Origin: Ruminococcaceae bacterium AM07-15
GTDB lineage: Bacteria; Bacillota; Clostridia; Oscillospirales; Butyricicoccaceae
DNA: 64,000 bases
Assembly: GCA_003477405.1 (NCBI GenBank)
Contig: QUDE01000004.1
Span: 158,176 to 222,175 of the forward strand
Reading direction: 5' to 3'
Positions 52,287-61,076 of the stretch are shown piece after piece. The position numbers were made by a program, and so were the translations under genes. How positions within the stretch are numbered: position 1 is the first letter of the stretch; each line of letters starts with the position of its first letter. The notes beneath the pieces are model-generated. The model had not been told where the DNA came from. It worked only from the letters and a program-made list of their open reading frames with translations, and made no database searches.

Positions 52287-54312
52287 ACTACGCATGGAAA
52301 CGCCTGATTTAACGGCGCAAAATATTGAGAAGATCGGCGCACTGTTCCCCAACTGTGTTACAGAAACGGTGGACGAGAACGGCAAGCCGAAAAAAGCCAT
52401 CAATTTTGATCTACTGCGGCAAATGCTCTCTTCTGATGTGGTAGAGGGCGACGAAGCCTATGAGTTTACATGGGTAGGCAAGAAGGCTGCCATTGTGGAG
52501 GCCAACAAGCCCATTCGCAAGACGCTGCGCCCCTGCCCGGAAGAAAGCAAGGACTGGGATACTACCGAAAATCTCTACATCGAGGGCGACAATCTGGAAG
52601 TCCTCAAGCTGTTGCAGGAGAGTTATCTGGGCAAGGTCAAGATGATCTACATTGACCCGCCCTACAACACCGGCAATGACTTCATTTATGCAGACAATTT
52701 CATGCGCTCTCAGGAAGAAGAGAATGAACAGATGGGAATGTATGATGAGGGTGAAAACCGTCTGTTTAAGAATACCGATACCAACGGACGGTTTCATTCT
52801 GATTGGTGTTCTATGATTTACTCAAGATTACTGCTCACACGCGGGTTGCTCACGGAAGACGGAGTAATCTTTATCAGCATCGACGAAAATGAAGTGAATA
52901 CGCTCAAAGCTATGTGTGATGAGGTCTTTGGTGCGGCGAACTTTATTGCAGAGCTGATTTGGTCTGCTGGACGGAAGAATGATTCAAAGTACATTTCCGT
53001 ATCGCACGAATATATCCTTTGCTATTTTAAAAATATGCAGTACATTAAAGATCACAAGATTGTGTGGAGAGAAAAGAAGCAAGGGTTGACGGACATCTAC
53101 GCCGAGTATGATGCATTGAAGAAAAAATATGGTAGCGATTGTGTTTCCATCGAAAAAGAGCTTAAAGTATGGTATAGAGCTCTTCCAGACGGTCATCCGG
53201 CTAAAGACCACAAACATTACAACAAGGTTGATAGCCATGGTATCTTCTTTGCTTCTGATATTTCTTGGCCTGGTGGTGGAGGACCAAAATACGAGGTCAT
53301 GCACCCTGTTACAAAGAAGGTAGTCAAAACCCCTTCTCGTGGCTGGCTCACCAACAAAGAGACAATGGAACAATGGATTAAGGAAGGGCGTGTAAATTTC
53401 GGAGACGATGAAAATGCTGTTCCTACAATAAAATCTTATCTTACTGAACATGAGTATGGTGTTCCTTATAGCGTGTTTTATCAAGATGGACGTGCTGCAT
53501 CAAAGCGACTTGCAACATTGATGGGCGATAAGGTTTTCGAGAACCCAAAAGATGAAGAGGTTCTAAAGAGGTTGATAGAATTTTGCGGAACTGACGATGA
53601 TGATATAGTCCTCGATTATTTCTCCGGTTCTGGTACAACTGCACATGCACTTTTTCTTGCCAATGTTGAGCAGAATAAACATAGGAAGTTTATTCTTGTT
53701 CAATTACCGGAACCGATTGATCCGCAAAAGTCAGGGTCAGAAAAAGCAAAAAAGGTGGCTCAAAACGCAATAGCCCTTTTGGATTCCATTCGCGCACCAT
53801 ACACCATCTGCGAAATAGGGAAAGAACGTATTCGCCGTGCTGGTGAGAAAATTAAGGCTGACAGCCCGCTAACGACAGCAGGTTTGGATGTGGGATTCCG
53901 CGTCCTAAAGCTGGCTGACAGCAATATGAAAGATGTCTATTATGCGGCAGATGAACTTGACCAGCAAACCCTTGCAGATATGGTTTCCAATATTAAAGAA
54001 GATCGCACCGCTCTTGACCTGTTCTTCGGCTGTTTGCTGGATTGGGGTCTGCCCCTTTCCATGCCTTACCACAGTGAGGAAATTGGCGACTGCACCGTCC
54101 ATACCTATAACGATGGAGACCTGATCGCTTGCTTTGATAAAAACATCCCGGAAAGTGTGGTCAAGGAAATTGCCAAGCGTAAGCCGCTCCGTGCCGTGTT
54201 CCGCGACGCCGGTTTTGCTGACAGCCCTGCGAAAATCAATGTCTTTGAAATTTTCAAGCTCTATATGCCGGAAGATGCGGATGATATAACCAAGCGTGTG
54301 AAGGTGTTGTAA
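52279..54312 (+). CDS. mod: Type III-like adenine-specific DNA methyltransferase
   Basis: A 677-residue beta-class DNA methyltransferase that protects host DNA by N6-adenine methylation and provides sequence recognition. The catalytic motif DPPYNTG is near residue 127 and the AdoMet motif DYFSGSGTTAHAL near 449, in the order typical of Mod subunits. The region between about 230 and 400 is lower in GC and probably contains the target recognition domain. ATG at 52279 has a GGAGG site eight bases ahead; two in-frame ATGs upstream are less likely. The next gene begins at the stop codon. Confidence 0.92.
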   Translation: MDKLRMETPDLTAQNIEKIGALFPNCVTETVDENGKPKKAINFDLLRQMLSSDVVEGDEAYEFTWVGKKAAIVEANKPIRKTLRPCPEESKDWDTTENLYIEGDNLEVLKLLQESYLGKVKMIYIDPPYNTGNDFIYADNFMRSQEEENEQMGMYDEGENRLFKNTDTNGRFHSDWCSMIYSRLLLTRGLLTEDGVIFISIDENEVNTLKAMCDEVFGAANFIAELIWSAGRKNDSKYISVSHEYILCYFKNMQYIKDHKIVWREKKQGLTDIYAEYDALKKKYGSDCVSIEKELKVWYRALPDGHPAKDHKHYNKVDSHGIFFASDISWPGGGGPKYEVMHPVTKKVVKTPSRGWLTNKETMEQWIKEGRVNFGDDENAVPTIKSYLTEHEYGVPYSVFYQDGRAASKRLATLMGDKVFENPKDEEVLKRLIEFCGTDDDDIVLDYFSGSGTTAHALFLANVEQNKHRKFILVQLPEPIDPQKSGSEKAKKVAQNAIALLDSIRAPYTICEIGKERIRRAGEKIKADSPLTTAGLDVGFRVLKLADSNMKDVYYAADELDQQTLADMVSNIKEDRTALDLFFGCLLDWGLPLSMPYHSEEIGDCTVHTYNDGDLIACFDKNIPESVVKEIAKRKPLRAVFRDAGFADSPAKINVFEIFKLYMPEDADDITKRVKVL

Positions 54313-54875
54313 TGCAGGCGGAATTTCTTATTTTTCAGGCTAAATCATTCTATAATGCGTATCTTAATCTTGAAAGAATTGATATGCAATCTGGCGATTT
54401 CTTATTCACAGCTCCAATGCTTGTGAATGGGGCTTTTTCTATTGAACTGAGCTTAAAAGCAATTTTGACCCGAAATGGTATCAGCTATAAAAAAGAACAC
54501 AATCTGTTGATTCTTTTTAGAATGCTGCCTGAAGAATTTCAGTGTGAAGTCATCGGTTATTTATTAGAAAAGGCACCCGAGTACAAAGACATGGAGAAGT
54601 TCACAAAAGAATTTGTTCTTGTTTCAAATGCATTCGTTGATTGCAGATATGCTTTTGAAGGAGTTGTTCCATCCTTTGACTTTCGTTTTCTTGCTGCCTT
54701 GGCAAATGCTTCCATCAGAAGTTTACTTGCGCACTATGATGTCAAGCTTGTTGCAATGGAAGAGAAACCGATGACAGATGAGGAACTGGACAAAGTAATG
54801 GAAGATAACCGTCAACAATTTATTGAAAAGAATATCAGCTATATTGCAAAAAAGGAAAAGGGATCTCTGTCATGA
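54312..54875 (+). CDS. HEPN-like protein between mod and res
   Basis: A 187-residue helical protein with HEPN-domain character: FLIFQAKSFYNAYLNLERID, GAFSIELSLKAILTRNGISY and KEHNLLILFRMLPEEFQCEV. HEPN proteins often act as RNases or as partners of toxins in defence. The canonical Rx4-6H catalytic motif is not clear here, so it may be structural or regulatory. It is coupled on both sides: its ATG overlaps the mod stop and its stop overlaps the res ATG. Its place inside a restriction operon is unusual. Confidence 0.7.
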   Translation: MQAEFLIFQAKSFYNAYLNLERIDMQSGDFLFTAPMLVNGAFSIELSLKAILTRNGISYKKEHNLLILFRMLPEEFQCEVIGYLLEKAPEYKDMEKFTKEFVLVSNAFVDCRYAFEGVVPSFDFRFLAALANASIRSLLAHYDVKLVAMEEKPMTDEELDKVMEDNRQQFIEKNISYIAKKEKGSLS

Positions 54876-57800
54876 AACTTCAATTCAAACATCAGAAGTT
54901 CCAAGCAGATGCAGCAAAAGCAGTTGTGGATGTCTTTGTCGGTCAGCCATACCTCACGCCAACCTATATGATGGACAGAGGTTCTGGTACATACCAGATT
55001 GGCATGGAAGAGGAACACGACTTTACCGGTTGGCGTAATGAGCGCATTGTCCCGGAACTGTCTGATACACTGATCTTGGAACATCTGAACAAAATACAAA
55101 GAGCCAATCAGATTGCGCCTTCTCCCAAATTGGAAGGTCGGTATAATCTGACAATCGAAATGGAAACCGGTGTGGGTAAAACTTATACCTATATCAAGAC
55201 CATGTTCGAGCTGAACAAACACTACGGATGGAGTAAATTCATTGTGGTGGTTCCCTCTATTGCGATCCGGGAAGGTGTGTATAAGTCTTTTCAGGTGACG
55301 CAGGACCACTTTGCTGAGGAATACGGAAAGAAAATCCGCTTCTTCATTTATAACTCGGCTCAACTCACCGAAATTGACCGGTTTGCCTCCGATAGCTCCA
55401 TCAATGTGATGATTATCAATTCACAGGCATTCAATGCAAAGGGCAAGGATGCCAGACGCATTTATATGAAGCTGGATGAGTTCCGTTCCCGTCGACCCAT
55501 TGATATCATTGCAAAAACCAATCCGATTCTCATCATAGACGAACCGCAGTCTGTGGAAGGTAAGCAGACAAAGGAGCGTCTGAAAGAGTTTAACCCCCTT
55601 CTTACCCTGCGCTACTCCGCTACCCACAAGACGGACAGCATTTACAACATGGTTTACCGGCTGGACGCAATGGAAGCATACAACAAGCGTCTGGTCAAGA
55701 AGATTGCTGTCAAGGGCATCACGGAGTCCGGCAGCACGGCAACTGACGGCTATGTGTACCTTGAAAGCATCAACCTGTCGAAAGCTGATCCTACTGCTAC
55801 TATTCAATTTGACTTTAAGGGTGCTACGAGCATTCGCAAAAAGACAATGACGGTGGGGATTGGATTCAACCTCTATGATAATTCCAACGGCATGGAGGAA
55901 TACAAAGACGGTTTTGTGGTCAAGTTCATCGACGGACGGGACAACCACATCGAGTTCCTGAATGGCATCAAAATCTATGCTGGTGATGTGATCGGCAGTG
56001 TTAGTGAAGAACAGCTTCGCCGGATTCAAATCCGTGAAACCATTCTCTCCCACATTGAGCGGGAGCGCCAGCTATTCCATAAAGGCATTAAGGTGCTGAG
56101 TTTGTTCTTTATTGATGAGGTTGCCAAATACAAACAGTATGACGCAGCAGGACAAGCCTACAATGGCATCTATGCGGATATGTTTGAGGAAGAATATGCG
56201 GATATTGTGGGGAATTTGCAGCTTTCCATTGGAGATGAGGCATACATAGCCTACCTTAACGCTATCGAGGCAAAGGATACCCATGCAGGATACTTTTCCG
56301 TCGATAAAAAGGGCAAGATGACCGACAGTAAGCTCTCCGACAAGAAGGAAAAGACTTCCGACGATATTGATGCTTACGACTTGATTATGAAAAACAAGGA
56401 ATTGTTGCTTGACCGCAATCCAAAGCGTTCGCCGGTGCGTTTTATTTTTTCCCACTCTGCACTGCGGGAAGGCTGGGATAACCCCAATGTATTCCAGATT
56501 TGTACCCTGAAACAGAGCAGCAGCGATGTTCGCAAGCGTCAGGAGGTAGGCCGTGGCCTCCGTCTGTGTGTCAATCAGGACGGCGAGCGTATGGATGCTA
56601 ATGTGCTGGGCAACGATGTCCACAATATCAATGTATTGACGGTCATTGCCAGCGAAAGTTATGATTCCTTTGCTAAGGGCCTCCAAAGCGAGCTGGCCGA
56701 GGCTGTTGCAAACCGGCCTGAAAAGGTCACTGCCGATCTTTTCAAAGACAAGGTCATCACTGATGCACGAGGCAACGAACAGGTCATCGATAGTGAGATG
56801 GCACAAGCTATTTACTTTGACATGGTGGTCAACGGCTATGTGGACAAGAAGGGCGCGTTGACAGATAAATACTATGCTGACAAGGCCAACGGAGAAATCA
56901 AGGTGGCCGAGGAAGTAGCCGACTGCGCAGATGCTGTCATCAGGATCGTGGACTCTGTTTACGACAGCCGTTCCATGCAGCCTGAGAACGCCCGCGATAA
57001 GAATGTCGAACTGCAAGTTGACCCAGAAAAACTGGCTATGCCTGAGTTCAAGGCATTGTGGCAGCGCATCAGCCCGAAATCTGTTTATGTAGTGGACTTT
57101 GATACAGATGAGCTTGTATACAATGCGATTACTTCTCTTAACAGAAATCTTCATGTGCCGGAGATCTACTTCAAAGTTGAGACTGGCGCAATGGATGAAA
57201 TAAAATCAAAAGAAGAACTCGCAAGCGGAAATGCTTTCGTGAAAAAGCAGTCTGCAACCTATGACAGCGGCAAACGAATCCATGCCAGCAGCAGTGTGAA
57301 ATATGATCTTATCGGAAAGCTTGTGGAAGAAACAGGCTTGACCAGAAAAGCCGTAGTTGCTATTCTGACTGGCATTGAAAAGGTAACTTTTAACCAGTTC
57401 AAAGACAATCCCGAAGAGTTTATTATTCGTGCTGCCGCCCTGATTAACGACGAGAAGGCAACTGCAATTATCCAGCATATCACCTATAATGTACTGGATG
57501 AGCGGTACACCACCGACATCTTCACCGAGCCGACCATCAAAGGTAAGCTGGATGTCAACGCCAGAAAAGCAACCCGCAGCCTGTTCGACCATATTGTTTA
57601 TGATTCCACTAACGAGCGTGATTTCTCAAGTGAGCTGGATGCCAATAGCGATATAGCTGTTTATGTAAAATTGCCGGACAGTTTTTACATCTCTACGCCG
57701 GTGGGACACTATAATCCTGACTGGGCGATTGCATTCTATGAAGGAACTGTAAAACACATCTATTTTGTGGCTGAAACAAAAGGTTCTATGCGATCCATGC

Positions 57801-57928
57801 AGTTGCGATTGATTGAAGAATCCAAAATTCACTGCGCCCGAGAACATTTCAAAGCCATTAGTGATAACAATGTGGTTTACGATGTTGTAGACAGCTATCA
57901 GACATTGCTTGAGAAAGTTATGCGATGA
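54872..57928 (+). CDS. res: Type III-like restriction enzyme subunit (DEAD/DEAH helicase-nuclease)
   Basis: A 1018-residue restriction subunit. The helicase core has Walker A METGVGKTYTYIK near residue 96, the box IIDEPQSVEG near 223, SAT in LRYSATHKT, and late motifs including FQICTLKQSSSDVRKRQEVG and GRGLRL. The nuclease is near the C-terminus, with NPDWAIAFYEG and FVAETKG (residues about 950-970), a PD-(D/E)xK pattern. It should cut DNA recognised by the Mod subunit when sites are unmethylated. It is the last gene of the operon. No obvious terminator follows before the convergent gene at 57954. Confidence 0.93.
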   Translation: MKLQFKHQKFQADAAKAVVDVFVGQPYLTPTYMMDRGSGTYQIGMEEEHDFTGWRNERIVPELSDTLILEHLNKIQRANQIAPSPKLEGRYNLTIEMETGVGKTYTYIKTMFELNKHYGWSKFIVVVPSIAIREGVYKSFQVTQDHFAEEYGKKIRFFIYNSAQLTEIDRFASDSSINVMIINSQAFNAKGKDARRIYMKLDEFRSRRPIDIIAKTNPILIIDEPQSVEGKQTKERLKEFNPLLTLRYSATHKTDSIYNMVYRLDAMEAYNKRLVKKIAVKGITESGSTATDGYVYLESINLSKADPTATIQFDFKGATSIRKKTMTVGIGFNLYDNSNGMEEYKDGFVVKFIDGRDNHIEFLNGIKIYAGDVIGSVSEEQLRRIQIRETILSHIERERQLFHKGIKVLSLFFIDEVAKYKQYDAAGQAYNGIYADMFEEEYADIVGNLQLSIGDEAYIAYLNAIEAKDTHAGYFSVDKKGKMTDSKLSDKKEKTSDDIDAYDLIMKNKELLLDRNPKRSPVRFIFSHSALREGWDNPNVFQICTLKQSSSDVRKRQEVGRGLRLCVNQDGERMDANVLGNDVHNINVLTVIASESYDSFAKGLQSELAEAVANRPEKVTADLFKDKVITDARGNEQVIDSEMAQAIYFDMVVNGYVDKKGALTDKYYADKANGEIKVAEEVADCADAVIRIVDSVYDSRSMQPENARDKNVELQVDPEKLAMPEFKALWQRISPKSVYVVDFDTDELVYNAITSLNRNLHVPEIYFKVETGAMDEIKSKEELASGNAFVKKQSATYDSGKRIHASSSVKYDLIGKLVEETGLTRKAVVAILTGIEKVTFNQFKDNPEEFIIRAAALINDEKATAIIQHITYNVLDERYTTDIFTEPTIKGKLDVNARKATRSLFDHIVYDSTNERDFSSELDANSDIAVYVKLPDSFYISTPVGHYNPDWAIAFYEGTVKHIYFVAETKGSMRSMQLRLIEESKIHCAREHFKAISDNNVVYDVVDSYQTLLEKVMR

Positions 57929-57953
57929 AAGATTGACATAAAAACATTGCATA

Positions 57954-59144
57954 TCAGCAAGAAACAGCTAATATGCTTTCCTTTGTTTGATAATCACCAT
58001 CTTTCATAACAAGAGCAACTACTTTTGTGGCGAATACTTTGCTGATCGTCGTATCCCACTCTGCCAAGCGGATAATCTCCGCTGTTCCAGCCTCAAAATC
58101 AAACGAAATCTCACCCCATTCGCCGTCGTTGTCCACCTGATACAGGTAGACAGCGGCGGCGATTTTCTTTTTGTGTTTGGTCTGGGATTTGCGTTTCAGG
58201 CGAATCATGTGAAGCACTCCGGCTTCTGTCAGCAAACAGGCTAAATGCTCCACGGCTTTGCGGTAGGCCCGTTCTGCACCACTGGCCGTGCTGCCCTCAA
58301 AGAGGACTGCCAGTTCTTCAAAGGTCAACCGGGTGCTGGTGGGACTGACCCGTCCACAGGTCATACAGATGGCGTTTCTCTTTTCCAAGAGGGTCTGTTC
58401 CCGGTAATTCAGCTTTTCAAATGCCTCCCGGACAGCTTTAGCCTGGATGCCGTCCCATAGAATCTCCGTATAATCCCAGTGGTTATCCCGGCTGACATCC
58501 TCGCCGGTTTCTTCGCTGTCCTCATCCTGAATGGTCTGATAAAATGGAACACGGCTTCGATTTTGCTTGGCCAATGTCAAAAACTTTGCTGCGGTTTCCT
58601 CGGTACAACCGTTTTTCTTGGCATATTTCTGGATTGCCGCCTGTTCAGACTGACCGGATTGATTATAGAGCCAAGCAATCCCACGCACAGCTTTGTACTC
58701 ATCCACATTTTCAAAGGAACCGGCCTTCTCCTGCATCCGGCAGGTCAAAAGAGCATTCCCGATAAAATGATGGGCATAGGTCAGAAAATCTGCCCCTTGT
58801 GAGGGATCATATCCCCGGAGACAGTCCAACATGGCAAGCACACATCCCATTTTGTAGTCCAAAAAGCGTTCCGGGTTATAGAGATCCAGCCCCTCCCGCA
58901 GCAGGAAACGGCGAACACGACCATTAAGCCGATTTTCATAGCAGTGCAGGAAAAAGGAGAACCAGCGCAATTCACGGCTCCGCACAGCCTCAATGATGTA
59001 GTCGTTCATATTTTCCAGAACAGGCGGTTCCGAGTCAAGTTGAAAGATACATTCTACTTCCCGCATGGTCAAGCCCTTAGATTCCGTTAGAAAGCAGTAT
59101 TTGGCACAGTAGCCAGGTAGTTCCCATGACCACGCTGTATCCAT
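57954..59144 (-). CDS. Sigma-70-like protein of the element
   Basis: A 396-residue protein with a sigma-factor-like layout. About residues 85-140 resemble region 2 (LDYKMGCVLAMLDCLRGYDP, then QGADFLTYAHHFIGNALL). Residues about 245-310 resemble region 4 (FEKLNYREQTLLEKRNAICM, LTFEELAVLFEGSTASGAER). The last 80 residues form an extra beta-rich domain. Such proteins occur on Clostridia conjugative elements, but whether they bind RNA polymerase is not shown. ATG has a GGTGAGGG site, and it lies 32 bases after the DUF6076-like gene in one operon. Confidence 0.75.
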   Translation of the reverse strand: MDTAWSWELPGYCAKYCFLTESKGLTMREVECIFQLDSEPPVLENMNDYIIEAVRSRELRWFSFFLHCYENRLNGRVRRFLLREGLDLYNPERFLDYKMGCVLAMLDCLRGYDPSQGADFLTYAHHFIGNALLTCRMQEKAGSFENVDEYKAVRGIAWLYNQSGQSEQAAIQKYAKKNGCTEETAAKFLTLAKQNRSRVPFYQTIQDEDSEETGEDVSRDNHWDYTEILWDGIQAKAVREAFEKLNYREQTLLEKRNAICMTCGRVSPTSTRLTFEELAVLFEGSTASGAERAYRKAVEHLACLLTEAGVLHMIRLKRKSQTKHKKKIAAAVYLYQVDNDGEWGEISFDFEAGTAEIIRLAEWDTTISKVFATKVVALVMKDGDYQTKESILAVSC

Positions 59145-59176
59145 TTTCCCTCACCGCCTTTCTGGTGTTTCGTTGC

Positions 59177-60292
59177 TTAGTTTTTTTGTACTGCTTTCAG
59201 CAGTGCATCTTGGGTCATTTCCTGCTCATAGACAGTGCTGGCATAACGCTGATCTGAAAGCGCACGGAGCATCTTATCTTTTGCCAGCTTTTTCATAGCC
59301 GCTGCCGTTTCTTCATCCAGCTTTCCACGGCGGGTGCTTTGCAAAACGGTGTTCATACGGCGGGTATAAATCGCCTTAATGGGATGATCGCCTGCAAGCT
59401 CCCGCTGCTCCCGGCCTCTTAGATTGCCGATTTGCCGACATGTCCGTCCCCGCTGATCTCCCGGGGCCAGTCCGCCGCAGTATTTGGTGTGCCGTGCGTC
59501 AATGGTGAGAAACCATCTACCACAGATGGGGCATTTCTTGGGTGCATGGCCCACACAAAGCCCCTCAAACAAATCAGAACGGAACATTCCCACAAAGGAG
59601 ACATAGTGCATCCGCTTGACCAACTGCGGCTCCGTCTTGCCGGGCCGAATAGTGGCTACATACTGCACTGAAGCATTGGTCAGGGTCATCCAAGCCGGGT
59701 TATCCAGCGACAGAGTCGGCTCACCTTTGAAGAACTGTCCAAACATTGTCGCATAACCGTCCGGGGTACGGTCATAGCCTGGCTCATTCAACCGTTCTGC
59801 AAATTTCGTCAAGGCTTCTTTGTATTGCCCCAGAGAATAGCTCAAATGCCCCAGCACTTGTGCTATTCGGACGAGCATTGTTGCCTTGCAATGCTGACCA
59901 GTCAAAGCACAGATCAGCTGCTCCTGTTGGGTGAGCTGCAAATAGGCTTTGGCGTCCTCCATGTATTCTTCGGAAAAGATGGCTGCAAGTTTTTGCTCAA
60001 AATAGCTTTGATTCAGTCGGGAGAAGGGTGGTGTGACCTGCAAAAAGGAGATGATCTCGCCAGCGGCCTGCTGTACCTGCGGCAGCAGCTCCATATCCAC
60101 GGAACCGGTGTTCATCCCCTGAAGCAGCTGGTTCAGCACATTGCAGGGAGTATCCAGCTTTTCAATGGTGCTGTCTGGGATGTTCAGCACCTCGCAGCCA
60201 ATGGTTCCCGTGGGTATGGTACTTCCCTCATAGGTCACGGTGTCCTGCCAGAAATCCAGCGATAAAACCGCATGGTTGATGATCTGATCCAT
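59177..60292 (-). CDS. DUF6076-like protein with zinc-ribbon
   Basis: A 371-residue protein resembling DUF6076. The N-terminal two thirds are helical without known motifs. A zinc-binding region near residues 245-285 contains KKCPICGRWFL, HTKYCGG and GRTCRQIG, similar to CGNR/SWIM-type zinc fingers. The C-terminal 90 residues are basic and helical (REQRELAGDHPIKAIYTRRM). ATG at 60292 has a GGAGGGA site; the reading from 60352 was rejected. It heads the two-gene antisense operon with the sigma-like gene. Function is unknown. Confidence 0.75.
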   Translation of the reverse strand: MDQIINHAVLSLDFWQDTVTYEGSTIPTGTIGCEVLNIPDSTIEKLDTPCNVLNQLLQGMNTGSVDMELLPQVQQAAGEIISFLQVTPPFSRLNQSYFEQKLAAIFSEEYMEDAKAYLQLTQQEQLICALTGQHCKATMLVRIAQVLGHLSYSLGQYKEALTKFAERLNEPGYDRTPDGYATMFGQFFKGEPTLSLDNPAWMTLTNASVQYVATIRPGKTEPQLVKRMHYVSFVGMFRSDLFEGLCVGHAPKKCPICGRWFLTIDARHTKYCGGLAPGDQRGRTCRQIGNLRGREQRELAGDHPIKAIYTRRMNTVLQSTRRGKLDEETAAAMKKLAKDKMLRALSDQRYASTVYEQEMTQDALLKAVQKN

Positions 60293-60464
60293 CTTCTCCC
60301 TCCTGTCATGTTTTTCTATTTTCATAATAGCACACAACAAAGACCTTGTCATGTTTTTTGAAAACAGCTTGTCATGCCATTAGCCTGTTTTTTTCGATTT
60401 CCCCATAACCTATACAAAGGGGTGAGAAAACCGCCCCATCAAAAAGGAAATGGAGGGAATCTGT

Positions 60465-61076
60465 ATGAATCTGTTTGAAGTGGTGAAAGCCAGTATCAAC
60501 ACACAGGAAGCAGCACAGATGTATGGAATCGATGTCAACCACCATGGCATGGCGCTGTGTCCGTTCCACAATGACCGTCATCCAAGCCTGTATGTGTCGG
60601 ATGACCACTACCACTGTTTCGCCTGTGGGGAACACGGGGATGTGATCGACCTGACCACCAAACTGCTTGACCTTCGGCTGTATGATGCGGCCCGAAAACT
60701 GGCATCGGACTTTCACCTTGCGCCGGACAAGCCCTTGCCGGAAGCCATTCGCCGGAAAATCAAACACAAAACCAAAGCACAGCAGCTTCGTGAGAACGAG
60801 CGGCTGTGCTTTTCTGTTTTGAACGAGTATCGGCGGCTACTCCTGGATTGGGAAAAACGGTATGCACCGCAAGTGCCGGAAGATGTACTGGACGAGCGGT
60901 TTGTAGAAGCCTGCCACCGATTACCCTGGGCAGAGTATCAGCTGGACATCCTGCTGCAAGGCGATTCTTATGAACGAGGCGAAGTCGTGAGCGAACTAAC
61001 AGCAGACGGATACATCCGCAAATTGCAGGCCCACCTGAGAGAGGAGCGATACCATGAACAACCCTGTTTGGATTGA
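60465..61076 (+). CDS. CHC2 zinc-finger DNA primase-like protein
   Basis: A 203-residue protein with an N-terminal CHC2 zinc finger of DNA primases: CPFHNDRHPSLYVSDDHYHC, then FACGEHGDVIDL, at about residues 31-60. The catalytic TOPRIM part of DnaG is absent; the remaining region is helical and probably acts with the following D5-like ATPase. Together they would start replication of the excised element. The GGAGGGA site supports the ATG at 60465. Its 3' end overlaps the next gene by 23 bases. Confidence 0.9.
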   Translation: MNLFEVVKASINTQEAAQMYGIDVNHHGMALCPFHNDRHPSLYVSDDHYHCFACGEHGDVIDLTTKLLDLRLYDAARKLASDFHLAPDKPLPEAIRRKIKHKTKAQQLRENERLCFSVLNEYRRLLLDWEKRYAPQVPEDVLDERFVEACHRLPWAEYQLDILLQGDSYERGEVVSELTADGYIRKLQAHLREERYHEQPCLD

